Source: Firmicutes bacterium HGW-Firmicutes-10 (GTDB lineage: Bacteria; Bacillota_I; Bacilli_A; Erysipelotrichales; Erysipelotrichaceae). Taken from it: DNA of 6,277 nucleotides. Location of the stretch: NCBI GenBank assembly GCA_002841605.1, contig PHAF01000106.1, positions 1-6,277 of the forward strand, given 5' to 3'. A program made the translations under genes and the position numbers. Position 1 is the stretch's first letter. Every line of letters begins with the position of its first letter. Shown here piece by piece: positions 1-6,127 of this stretch. Below the pieces are notes generated by a model that saw only the letters and a program-made list of their open reading frames with translations, made no database searches and was not told the origin of the DNA.

Positions 1-921
1 AGGTTTTACTGCTTCACGCGGTTGGTATGGACGGTTTTCGCGCGGTTGATACGGGCGATCACTGCGCTCACGATTGTATCCGCCTCCGGTCGTACGACGA
101 CGGTCATCGCGTTGACGGCGTTCTTCCATACGTTGACGGCGACGTCTTTCGTTTTCTTCGTTTTGTTGATCGACATTGATGATAACATCGCTCATCGTGA
201 TGTCATCTTGATCTTGACCTTGATAAGCAAAGGACAATACGCCTCCTTTAGCTTCAATCAGAGCATCCGCCATTAAACCGACGATCAGTTTGACAGAACG
301 GATAGCATCATCATTGGCCGGAATACCGTAGTCGACAACTTCCGGGTCACAATTGGTATCAATAAATCCAAACACCGGGATACCCAACTTACGTGCTTCC
401 GCAACGGCATTGTGCTCTTCGGTCGGATCAACGACAAAGACTGCATCCGGTAATTTTTTCATTTCCTTGATTCCGCCTAAGAAGTTTTCCAAACGGGTCG
501 CTTCTTTGCGTAATCCGGCGATTTCTTTTTTCGGGTAAACATTAATTGAACCGTTAGCTTCCATTTCCTCGATTTCAATCAAACGACGAATCGATTTTTG
601 AATGGTACGGAAATTCGTTAAAGTACCTCCCAACCAGCGTTGGTTGATAAAGAACGAACCCGAACGCAATGCCTCATCCAATACAATGGTCTGAGCTTGC
701 TTTTTGGTTCCGACAAACAGGACTTTACCGCCCTTTTCGCCAATAGCTTTCATGGTAGCGTAAGCCGTATCGATCTTATCGATAGTCTTAGCCAAGTCGA
801 TGATGTAAACTCCATTTTTTGCCGTATAAATATACGGTTTCATTTTGGGATTCCAGCGGCGCGTTTGATGGCCGAAATGGGACCCGCTTTCTAATAATCT
901 TCTCATAGTAACAACCGACAT
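1..921 (-). CDS. rpsB: 30S ribosomal protein S2 with long Arg-rich C-terminal extension (3' end outside window)
   Basis: S2 binds late to the 30S subunit between head and body and helps hold S1 in many bacteria. The reading frame is open for 307 codons from ATG at 921 to the window edge with no stop. The N-terminus reads MSVVTMRRLLESG followed by HFGHQTRRWNPKMK, the signature start of bacterial S2. Other family blocks are RWLGGTLTNF, FVVDPTEEHNA, and DTNCDPEVVDY followed by IPANDDAIRS. The normal S2 core ends near residue 225 (GLMADALIEAK); B. subtilis S2 has about 246 residues. Here at least 82 more residues follow: an acidic/amide stretch (about 235-258), an Arg-dense stretch (259-276), a GGG linker, and a tandem RPYQPRE repeat (289-303). 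The tail looks disordered and basic. The start is set by GAGG seven bases upstream. Promoters and a structured leader lie upstream. tsf would be expected beyond position 1 (inference). Identity is very sure; the role of the tail is unknown. Confidence 0.97.
   Translation of the reverse strand, partial: MSVVTMRRLLESGSHFGHQTRRWNPKMKPYIYTAKNGVYIIDLAKTIDKIDTAYATMKAIGEKGGKVLFVGTKKQAQTIVLDEALRSGSFFINQRWLGGTLTNFRTIQKSIRRLIEIEEMEANGSINVYPKKEIAGLRKEATRLENFLGGIKEMKKLPDAVFVVDPTEEHNAVAEARKLGIPVFGFIDTNCDPEVVDYGIPANDDAIRSVKLIVGLMADALIEAKGGVLSFAYQGQDQDDITMSDVIINVDQQNEENERRRRQRMEERRQRDDRRRTTGGGYNRERSDRPYQPRENRPYQPREAVKP
13..60 (-). repeat. Two tandem 24-base units encoding D/N-RPYQPRE in the S2 tail
   Basis: The two adjacent units (37-60 and 13-36) encode DRPYQPRE and NRPYQPRE. 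They match at 18 of 24 bases by my hand comparison. Five of the six differences fall in codons that still encode the same residue; only the first codon changes the amino acid (D to N). The peptide is therefore better conserved than the DNA. Further copies could lie beyond the window edge. Confidence 0.8.
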
Positions 922-928
922 AACATTT

Positions 929-932
929 CCTC
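929..932 (-). promoter_or_regulatory. Ribosome binding site of rpsB
   Basis: On the minus strand GAGG stands seven bases before the ATG at 921. It supports that start over the second in-frame ATG (codon 6), which begins the conserved MRRLLESG block. Confidence 0.75.
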
Positions 933-945
933 ACTTTCCGTTGTT

Positions 946-950
946 CCTCC
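946..950 (-). promoter_or_regulatory. Second, displaced Shine-Dalgarno-like GGAGG in the rpsB leader
   Basis: A perfect GGAGG lies 24 bases before the rpsB ATG, too far to serve it directly, and no ATG sits at a normal distance behind it. The nearest alternative start is a GTG eleven bases downstream, which opens a frame different from rpsB that is only a shadow of it. The site could act as a ribosome standby site or a regulatory decoy, or be chance. The motif is seen directly; the function is inferred. Confidence 0.4.
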
Positions 951-961
951 ATCACTTCCGA

Positions 962-992
962 CACAGACAACTCAATTGAGCACGGGTCTGTG
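962..992 (-). promoter_or_regulatory. Stem-loop in the rpsB 5' leader
   Basis: In the transcript CACAGAC (992-986) pairs perfectly with GTCTGTG (968-962). Between them is the self-complementary CTCAATTGAG (980-971), giving a short upper stem with an AATT loop, extended by one G-U pair. An asymmetric internal loop (about CCGT opposite T) separates the two stems. The structure ends 29 bases before the GAGG ribosome binding site. No T-run follows, so it is not a terminator. It is a candidate S2 autoregulatory element; S2 is known to repress its own mRNA in gamma-proteobacteria, but similarity to that RNA has not been shown. Confidence 0.55.
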
Positions 993-1011
993 AATCCATG
1001 ATGTGTGTAGT

Positions 1012-1025
1012 GCATCCGTAGATGC
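1012..1025 (-). promoter_or_regulatory. Hairpin with cUACGg (UNCG-class) tetraloop at the 5' end of the rpsB transcript
   Basis: The minus strand reads GCATC-TACG-GATGC, a five-pair stem closed by C-G around UACG. The UNCG class of tetraloop is exceptionally stable. From the predicted -10 box, transcription should start near 1028, so the hairpin would lie within the first few bases of the mRNA. It may protect the 5' end or form part of a regulatory leader. Confidence 0.55.
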
Positions 1026-1033
1026 CATTGGTT

Positions 1034-1062
1034 AGTATAACACAAAAGTCTTTGGCATTCAA
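1034..1062 (-). promoter_or_regulatory. Probable main promoter of rpsB (P1)
   Basis: A -35 box TTGAAT (1062-1057) is followed after 17 bases by -10 TATACT (1039-1034), preceded by an extended -10 TG dinucleotide (TGT-TATACT). The match to the sigma-A consensus is 4 of 6 and 5 of 6. The predicted start of transcription is near 1028, giving a leader of about 107 bases before the rpsB ATG. Confidence 0.7.
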
Positions 1063-1065
1063 TCA

Positions 1066-1086
1066 GCTATGATATAAAATATCAGC
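1066..1086 (-). repeat. AT-rich imperfect palindrome abutting the rpsB -35 box
   Basis: The sequence has GATAT/ATATC arms around a three-base centre (1071-1083), with outer GCT/AGC arms offset by two bases. It lies four bases upstream of the P1 -35 box, where an UP element or a regulator's operator would sit. As RNA it would be a weak hairpin without a T-run, so it is not a good terminator. Function is unknown. Confidence 0.35.
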
Positions 1087-1111
1087 CAAAACGATGTGCT
1101 AACCCTAACTT

Positions 1112-1139
1112 ATTGTATCATGAATGAAGATAAAGACAA
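1112..1139 (-). promoter_or_regulatory. Possible second, upstream promoter of rpsB (P2)
   Basis: TTGTCT (1139-1134) lies 16 bases from TACAAT (1117-1112), matching the consensus at 4 of 6 and 5 of 6. It begins 14 bases past the sanA-like stop codon and would give a leader of about 185 bases containing P1 and both hairpins. Weaker than P1 because it lacks an extended -10; it may be chance in an AT-rich gap. Confidence 0.35.
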
Positions 1140-1152
1140 TAGTCGTACATCT

Positions 1153-1815
1153 TCAATCGTTCGTTAAATCGCCGCCGCTTCCCAAAGGGATTGCATCACC
1201 CAAATAGGTCGGTGCAGGCAAAAGCAATGTACTGAAAAAGTCTTTGTTTCTTGCCAGGGTCTCCCGTATATCACGAATACTTTGTCCTGAATAACTGACC
1301 TCCCGTGCCGCAACACCGATTGCATCCAACCCCAACGCATTGGCAATATACAAAGCCCGATACAAGTGATACTTCTGAGTGACTATGATGACCTTCTCAG
1401 CTTTAAAAATATATTTGAGTCTGTATAGACTTTCGTAAGTCGAAAACCCGGCATGATCCATATAGATCAGATTTGAATCTACTCCGGCATCGATTGCATA
1501 ACCCTTCATGACATTGACCTCATCATAATCACTTTGACCATGGTCTCCACTCATGACAAGATATGGTGAGACACCTTTTTCAAAAATCTCGATCGAACGA
1601 TCCAGACGATCTCTAAGCATCGGTGATGGCTGATTATTCGCCCAGACACCGGCTCCCAAGACCAAAATGCAATCAGCTTCTTCTACTTTTGATAAAGACA
1701 TGATTTGATCTTTCGTTGATGTAACGACCCAGAAGTCAAGCAACAATGCTCCAATGACGACAGATAGTATCACCACTAGAAGAAACTTAGCCAAACGACC
1801 GATTCTTTTGATCAT
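1153..1815 (-). CDS. SanA/YdcF-like DUF218 membrane-anchored protein
   Basis: The 220-residue protein has a short basic N-terminus (MIKRIGRLAK), one hydrophobic segment (about 11-31) and a DUF218 domain, so it is probably anchored in the membrane with the domain outside. Visible family motifs are LGAGV (53-57), MLRDRLDRSIE (66-76), SGDHG (89-93), YDEVNVMK (97-104), DHAGFSTYES (120-129), VTQKYHLYRA (145-154) and PTYLGD (202-207). The middle block resembles E. coli SanA, as I recall its sequence, more than YdcF. SanA affects envelope permeability and vancomycin sensitivity in enterobacteria; the biochemical activity of the family is unsettled. The ATG at 1815 overlaps the xerC stop as ATGA, and GAGGGGG (1829-1823) lies seven bases upstream, so it is translationally coupled to the recombinase gene. 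It sits where Bacillus carries hslV-hslU-codY. Family assignment is sure; function here is not known. Confidence 0.9.
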   Translation of the reverse strand: MIKRIGRLAKFLLVVILSVVIGALLLDFWVVTSTKDQIMSLSKVEEADCILVLGAGVWANNQPSPMLRDRLDRSIEIFEKGVSPYLVMSGDHGQSDYDEVNVMKGYAIDAGVDSNLIYMDHAGFSTYESLYRLKYIFKAEKVIIVTQKYHLYRALYIANALGLDAIGVAAREVSYSGQSIRDIRETLARNKDFFSTLLLPAPTYLGDAIPLGSGGDLTND

Positions 1816-2717
1816 TTCTTTTCCCCCTCTTTTTCAAATGCATCCCGATAAACCTGCTTGAGCCTGTCTACGCTGATATGCGTATAAATCTGTGTCGTTG
1901 AAAGATTTTGATGACCCAACAGTTCCTGTACCGTGCGCAAATCTGCTCCATTATCCAACAGATGCGTCGCAAAAGAATGGCGAAGCATATGCGGATGCAA
2001 TATTTGATTTAATCCCGCCGACAAAGCCCTGCGCTTAAGAATGTCTTGCACACCACGTTCAGTGAGTTTATCGCCACGCAAATTGACAAAAACAAAGGAA
2101 TGTTTTTTCTGCTTCAACAGCATTGGCCGATACACGTCAATGTAATTTTTCAGTTGTTTACCGATGGATGGGTAAAACGGAACTAATCTCTCCTTACGTC
2201 CTTTTCCGGTTATTCGTAGCAACCGATTAGCAAAATCAATCTGATGAATCGTCAGTCCGGCAGTTTCACTCACACGAAGACCGCAGGCATACATCAATTC
2301 GATCATCACACGGTCACGTACAGCCGCTTCACCATCTTTGCTTATCGAATTCAATAAATCCCGGATTTCATTGATCATCAGAAATGCCGGCAAATGATTG
2401 GCCTTTTTTGGTGTCTTCAGTGATGCAAAAGGATTGATAGTCACATGATCATGCAACAACAGATACTTATAAAAAGACCGCAAAGCCGCAAATTTTCTGG
2501 CCAGCGACCGGTTTGATATGGCTTTTTTCCCGGATTTTAGTGAAGCGATAAATCCCCGCATGACATAGGTATCCACATCCTGCAGACTGCTTACACCTTC
2601 ATTGACACAATAATCAATAAACTGCGTGATATCATGCCGGTAAGCCTGCTGAGTCGCCTGTGAACCGCTACGCGTTAAGGCTAATTGCTTTAAGAAATCG
2701 TCAAGCAACTGTTTCAT
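1812..2717 (-). CDS. xerC: Tyrosine site-specific recombinase, XerC/XerD (CodV) family
   Basis: A 301-residue tyrosine recombinase that, with its partner, should resolve chromosome dimers at dif during division. The N-terminal SAM-like core-binding domain spans about residues 1-90 and the catalytic domain about 105-290. All six catalytic positions are present: R148 (ACGLRVSE), K172 (GKGRKERLVP), H243 and R246 (HPHMLRHSF), H269 (LLGHQNLST) and the nucleophile Y278 (IYTH). The length matches XerC/XerD (about 295-305). The position after topA-trmFO is that of B. subtilis codV (xerC), which favours XerC, though sequence alone does not exclude XerD. The start at 2717 gives the normal N-terminus and has GGAG eight bases upstream. 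An upstream in-frame ATG at 2825 would add 36 unrelated residues and lies deep inside trmFO. The start overlaps the trmFO end by 17 bases and the stop overlaps the sanA-like start by 4. Confidence 0.93.
   Translation of the reverse strand: MKQLLDDFLKQLALTRSGSQATQQAYRHDITQFIDYCVNEGVSSLQDVDTYVMRGFIASLKSGKKAISNRSLARKFAALRSFYKYLLLHDHVTINPFASLKTPKKANHLPAFLMINEIRDLLNSISKDGEAAVRDRVMIELMYACGLRVSETAGLTIHQIDFANRLLRITGKGRKERLVPFYPSIGKQLKNYIDVYRPMLLKQKKHSFVFVNLRGDKLTERGVQDILKRRALSAGLNQILHPHMLRHSFATHLLDNGADLRTVQELLGHQNLSTTQIYTHISVDRLKQVYRDAFEKEGEKK
1823..1829 (-). promoter_or_regulatory. Ribosome binding site of the sanA-like gene
   Basis: A strong purine run GAGGGGG inside the last codons of xerC lies seven bases before the ATG at 1815. 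It suggests the gene is well translated rather than relying only on coupling. Confidence 0.75.
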
Positions 2718-4011
2718 GATCTTGGCTCCACGAAGAAATGAAATCCAGTGATTTTTTGGCAATTTGCTCTTTTCGGTCAGCGACGCGCTGCAAAATGTCG
2801 GAATGAATGATACCGAAATTCGCATTCATCGGCTGGAAATATTTCGGCGATGCATGTGTGATGTACTGTGCCATCGCACCGATCATCGTAAATGCCGGAA
2901 ATTCGATGCAAGGCATCCCTGCTAAATATCGTGCCATATTGATGCCTGCCAAAAGTCCGCTCGCGGCTGATTCCACATAGCCTTCAACTCCGGTCATCTG
3001 TCCTGCAAAAAACAAGTCATCCCTTACTTTACTCTGATATGTTTCTTTTAAAACAACCGGTGAATTCAGGTATGAGTTGCGATGCATCACCCCATATCGG
3101 ACAATTTCCGCATTCTGCAAACCTGGAATCATACGTATGATGCGTTTTTGTTCTCCCCATGTCAAATGCGTCTGAAATCCGACGATATTGTACAGCGTAT
3201 CTGCCGCATCATCACGACGCAACTGCACGACCGCATATGGACGAGGTTTACCGTCCTGCCACAGTCCCACCGGTTTCATCGGACCAAACGTCAGTGTTTT
3301 GGGTCCGCGTTTCGCCATTTCTTCAAAGGGCATGCAACCTTCAAAATAGATCTCTTTTTCAAACTCTTTCAATGGTACGACTTGCGCATGAATCAACTCT
3401 TGGTAAAACGCTTCAAACTGCTGCTTGTCCATCGGACAGTTGATGTAATCCGCATCCCCTTTGTCATACCTCGACTTATAGTAAGCAATCGAAAAGTCGA
3501 TACTGTCTTTTTCGATGATCGGTGCGGCGGCATCATAAAAATAGAACGTGGATTCCCCGGTCAGTTCAATGATTTTTGAAGACAATGATTTTGAGGTCAG
3601 CGGACCGGTTGCAATGATGACATTGCCCTGCGGGATTTCTGTGACTTCCTCACAAACAAAATCGACGAGCGGGTGATTTTTCAACGTGTCCGTAATTAAT
3701 GATGAAAACCCGATACGATCGACGGCCAATGCACTGCCGGCCGGAACTGCAGTCGTATCGGCTGCACGAATAACAAGACTATCCAACAAACGCATTTCTT
3801 CCTTCAGTAACCCGACCGCATTGGTCAATTGGTTGCTCCGAAGCGAATTTGAACAAACAAGCTCGGCAAAATGATCGGTTTGGTGGGCTTCCGTGGAAAC
3901 TTTCGGTCGCATTTCTATTAATCGCACACGAAAACCGCGTCTGATTAGTTGCCAGGCGGCTTCACTGCCGGCAAGACCTGCTCCGATAATCGTGACCAAT
4001 TTATCCTTCAT
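2701..4011 (-). CDS. trmFO: Methylenetetrahydrofolate-tRNA (uracil-5-)-methyltransferase TrmFO
   Basis: TrmFO makes 5-methyluridine at position 54 in the T-loop of tRNAs, using 5,10-methylene-tetrahydrofolate as carbon source and FAD with NAD(P)H as reductant. It replaces the SAM-dependent TrmA in most Bacillota. The 436-residue product matches the family length (about 435). The N-terminus has the FAD dinucleotide fold with GAGLAGSEAAW (residues 10-20) and IEMRP (32-36). C53 (LVCSNSLRS) and C226 (YFEGCMPFE) fall at exactly the positions of the two cysteines important in the B. subtilis enzyme. Further family blocks are FGPMKPVGLW, GFQTHLTWGEQ and GYVESAASG. The ATG at 4011 was chosen because it gives the canonical start MKDKLVTIIGAG; ATG at 4035 and 4122 would add unrelated residues inside topA. 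It overlaps topA by 11 bases with only weak purine-rich sequence (GAAGAA) ahead, suggesting termination-reinitiation coupling. Confidence 0.97.
   Translation of the reverse strand: MKDKLVTIIGAGLAGSEAAWQLIRRGFRVRLIEMRPKVSTEAHQTDHFAELVCSNSLRSNQLTNAVGLLKEEMRLLDSLVIRAADTTAVPAGSALAVDRIGFSSLITDTLKNHPLVDFVCEEVTEIPQGNVIIATGPLTSKSLSSKIIELTGESTFYFYDAAAPIIEKDSIDFSIAYYKSRYDKGDADYINCPMDKQQFEAFYQELIHAQVVPLKEFEKEIYFEGCMPFEEMAKRGPKTLTFGPMKPVGLWQDGKPRPYAVVQLRRDDAADTLYNIVGFQTHLTWGEQKRIIRMIPGLQNAEIVRYGVMHRNSYLNSPVVLKETYQSKVRDDLFFAGQMTGVEGYVESAASGLLAGINMARYLAGMPCIEFPAFTMIGAMAQYITHASPKYFQPMNANFGIIHSDILQRVADRKEQIAKKSLDFISSWSQDHETVA
2726..2729 (-). promoter_or_regulatory. Ribosome binding site of xerC, inside trmFO
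   Basis: GGAG, eight bases before the ATG at 2717, lies in the coding sequence of trmFO. It decides the start against the longer frame opening at 2825. Confidence 0.6.
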
Positions 4012-6115
4012 TTTCTTCTTTCGCCTTTTTGTCATTCTTAATATAACGACACTTCGGAAATGCCGAACAGCCGGTAAACATCTTTCCGTATCGGCTCTTG
4101 CGCTGAACCAGTGGAGCACCACACAGCGGGCATTGTTCTCCGGTCAAAACCGGTTTGTCTTTTTTAATGTACTTACAGTCCGGATAAGCCGAACAGCCGA
4201 CAAATATTTTACCCATCCGGTTTTTGCGTTCGACCAACGGTTTACCGCAGTCCGGACAGTTTTCACCGGTGAATTTCATTTGATTTGGAACGATATAGTC
4301 ACACTCAGGATAACCCATACATCCCACAAATTCCTCATTTTGACGACTTTTGCGGATGACCAGCGGTTTTCCGCATTTTGGACAGTCTTCCCCCGTCAAA
4401 ACGGGAGTGATTTTTTCCATTGTTTCCCGCGCTTTGTCATAAACGGTACTGAATTTATCATAAAATTCATTTAGTGCCGCAATGTTATCTAACTCACCTT
4501 CAGCGATTTCATCAAGCTCTTTTTCCATAAAAGCCGTGTACTTTACATTGATGATGTCATTAAAATGTTCGGCAAGTTTTTCATCGGTAAGTTTTCCCTG
4601 ATCGGTCGGAAAGAAGTATTTCGTCTTACCGGATTCTGATCCCTTGTCTAAACGCACGTAACCGCGTGCCTGAATGGTTTCAATGATTGCAGAATACGTG
4701 GAAGGACGACCGATCCCGTTACTTTCCATTTCCTTAATCAGCGATGCTTCCGTATATCTGGAAGGACCCTGGGTTTGATGTTCCTTGCTTTCAACAGAAA
4801 CCGGTGTATACCATTCACCTGCCGTCAACGGAGGCAACTCTTTGTCTTTCGACTGCTCATATGCCCCATATACTTTTAAATACCCGTCAAAAGCCAAGAC
4901 AGAGCCGTTGGCTGTAAATTGTAAGTCGTCTTTATTGAATAATGCCGTAACGACATCATTTCTCGCAGGAGCCATCAAGGATGCGATGGTGCGATCATAA
5001 ATGAAAGCATATACTTTCCATTCATCCGGTGTAAGAAATTTCTTCATTTTCTCCGGAGTAAATTCACAATGGGTCGGACGGATCGCTTCATGCGCATCCT
5101 GAGTCGTATCATCATTGTTTTTAACTTTATAAAACCCAACATAATCTTTTCCATACGAGGTTTCGATCATTTTTTGAGCATTGATGACAAACTGCTGGCT
5201 TAGCCTGGTCGAATCGGTTCGCATATAGGTGATCAAACCTTCCAACTGCCCATTCACTTCAACCCCTTCATAAAGTTTTTGAGCGATACGCATCGTCTTT
5301 TTTGACGGGAAATTGAACTTCGTCGACATCTCCTGTTGCAGCGTCGAGGTTATAAATGGAAAGCGCGGCTGTTTTTTAGTCTTTTTCTGATTCAACTGAT
5401 CCAGATAAAACGGTCCGTCGCACTTTTTTAATAAATTCTGGGCGGTTTGAGCATCCAAAATCTCAGCGGTTTCCCCGCTGATTTTGGTCAGTGAAGCATC
5501 GAATTCTTTTTTCATTTCATTAAAGGCAGCCGTGATCGACCAATACTTCGTCGAAACAAACGCATCGATTTCTTTTTCCCGATCAACGATCAGTTTTAAG
5601 GCAACGGATTGAACCCGTCCGGCACTTTTACTGCGTATTTTTGATTGAAGCAGTTTTGACAACTTAAACCCGATGATTCGATCGAGAATGCGGCGGGTCT
5701 CCTGTGACTTAACAAGATTCAAATCGATATTGCGCGGTTGATCAAAAGCCGCGATAACGGCATCTTTAGTGATTTCATTAAATACGACCCGCGAAACGGT
5801 TTGCGGATCCAAATCCAGCTCAATAGCCAGATGCCAGGAGATAGCTTCTCCCTCTCGGTCAGGGTCAGTCGCAAGAAATACTTCGGATGACTTCTTTGCC
5901 TTCGCTTTTAAATCCTTCACGGTTTTGACTTTATCTTTATCTACGACATAAGTCGCAGCAAATCCGTTTTTGATATCGATCCCTAGTCCGTCTTTGCCTT
6001 TGATGGCTAAATCTCGTATATGTCCCTTGGATGAAACGACTTCAAAATCCGCTCCCAAGTACTTTTCAATGGTTTTTGATTTGGATGGTGACTCCACAAT
6101 CACTAGTTTTTTCAT
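4001..6115 (-). CDS. topA: DNA topoisomerase I (type IA)
   Basis: TopA relaxes negative supercoils by cutting one DNA strand through a 5'-phosphotyrosine link. The 704-residue protein starts with the TOPRIM domain: E9 in VIVESPSK and the DxDxE triad D84, D86, E88 in ATDPDREGE. Next come RRILDRIIGF and KSAGRVQSVALK (core domain). The active site is TYMRTDSTRLS, with nucleophile Y297 and R299, aligning with E. coli Y319/R321. Further blocks are DAHEAIRPTH and YTEASLIKEME followed by GIGRPSTYS. The C-terminus (about 573-692) has three four-cysteine zinc ribbons, followed by a Lys/Glu-rich tail. Length is close to B. subtilis TopA (691). The ATG at 6115 gives the canonical N-terminus and has GAGGGG six bases upstream. 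It begins 19 bases after dprA and overlaps trmFO. It is probably transcribed both with dprA and from a promoter at 6139-6167. Confidence 0.98.
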   Translation of the reverse strand: MKKLVIVESPSKSKTIEKYLGADFEVVSSKGHIRDLAIKGKDGLGIDIKNGFAATYVVDKDKVKTVKDLKAKAKKSSEVFLATDPDREGEAISWHLAIELDLDPQTVSRVVFNEITKDAVIAAFDQPRNIDLNLVKSQETRRILDRIIGFKLSKLLQSKIRSKSAGRVQSVALKLIVDREKEIDAFVSTKYWSITAAFNEMKKEFDASLTKISGETAEILDAQTAQNLLKKCDGPFYLDQLNQKKTKKQPRFPFITSTLQQEMSTKFNFPSKKTMRIAQKLYEGVEVNGQLEGLITYMRTDSTRLSQQFVINAQKMIETSYGKDYVGFYKVKNNDDTTQDAHEAIRPTHCEFTPEKMKKFLTPDEWKVYAFIYDRTIASLMAPARNDVVTALFNKDDLQFTANGSVLAFDGYLKVYGAYEQSKDKELPPLTAGEWYTPVSVESKEHQTQGPSRYTEASLIKEMESNGIGRPSTYSAIIETIQARGYVRLDKGSESGKTKYFFPTDQGKLTDEKLAEHFNDIINVKYTAFMEKELDEIAEGELDNIAALNEFYDKFSTVYDKARETMEKITPVLTGEDCPKCGKPLVIRKSRQNEEFVGCMGYPECDYIVPNQMKFTGENCPDCGKPLVERKNRMGKIFVGCSAYPDCKYIKKDKPVLTGEQCPLCGAPLVQRKSRYGKMFTGCSAFPKCRYIKNDKKAKEENEG
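4040..4399 (-). repeat. Three in-phase zinc-ribbon repeats in TopA with exact 42-residue period
   Basis: Each unit has the pattern TGE-x-CPxCG-xPLV-xRK-x11-GC-x5-C-x-YI. The cysteines lie at 578/581/599/605, 620/623/641/647 and 662/665/683/689, an exact 42-residue (126-base) step. All twelve cysteines are present. Such ribbons bind single-stranded DNA or RNA polymerase in TopA homologues. Confidence 0.9.
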
Positions 6116-6121
6116 AATGAA

Positions 6122-6127
6122 CCCCTC
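6122..6127 (-). promoter_or_regulatory. Ribosome binding site of topA
   Basis: GAGGGG lies six bases before the ATG at 6115, in the 19-base gap after dprA. Confidence 0.8.

Noticed and set aside
972..1028. 18-codon leader peptide frame starting at ATG 1028-1026 in the rpsB leader
   Set aside because: Its ATG coincides with the predicted transcription start, it has no ribosome binding site, and its codons show no run typical of an attenuator peptide.
788..1045. 85-codon minus-strand frame crossing the rpsB leader and start
   Set aside because: It overlaps rpsB in another frame, starts upstream of the predicted transcription start, and has no ribosome binding site.
1096..1112. Telomere-like TTAGGGTTAG string on the minus strand in the sanA-rpsB gap
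   Set aside because: Only two partial copies are present; it is most likely chance and fits no known bacterial element.
1125..1155. Inverted repeat TGAAGAT/ATCTTCA at the sanA-like stop as a terminator
   Set aside because: The stem is seven pairs and AT-rich, the loop is 17 bases and no T-run follows on the minus strand.
2715..2825. Longer xerC start at 2825
   Set aside because: The extra 36 residues lie inside trmFO and do not resemble the Xer N-terminus; the start at 2717 has a ribosome binding site and gives the family length.
3082..3579. Plus-strand open frame of 165 codons inside trmFO
   Set aside because: It lies wholly antisense to well-supported trmFO coding sequence and shows no recognisable protein features.
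4012..4122. Longer trmFO starts at 4122 or 4035
   Set aside because: They add basic, unrelated residues from within the topA end; the FAD motif normally begins within the first ten residues, as it does from 4011.
3893..4474. Plus-strand open frame of 193 codons opposite topA and trmFO
   Set aside because: It is the antisense shadow of the TopA zinc-ribbon region; its apparent internal repeats mirror those ribbons, and it has no family motif.
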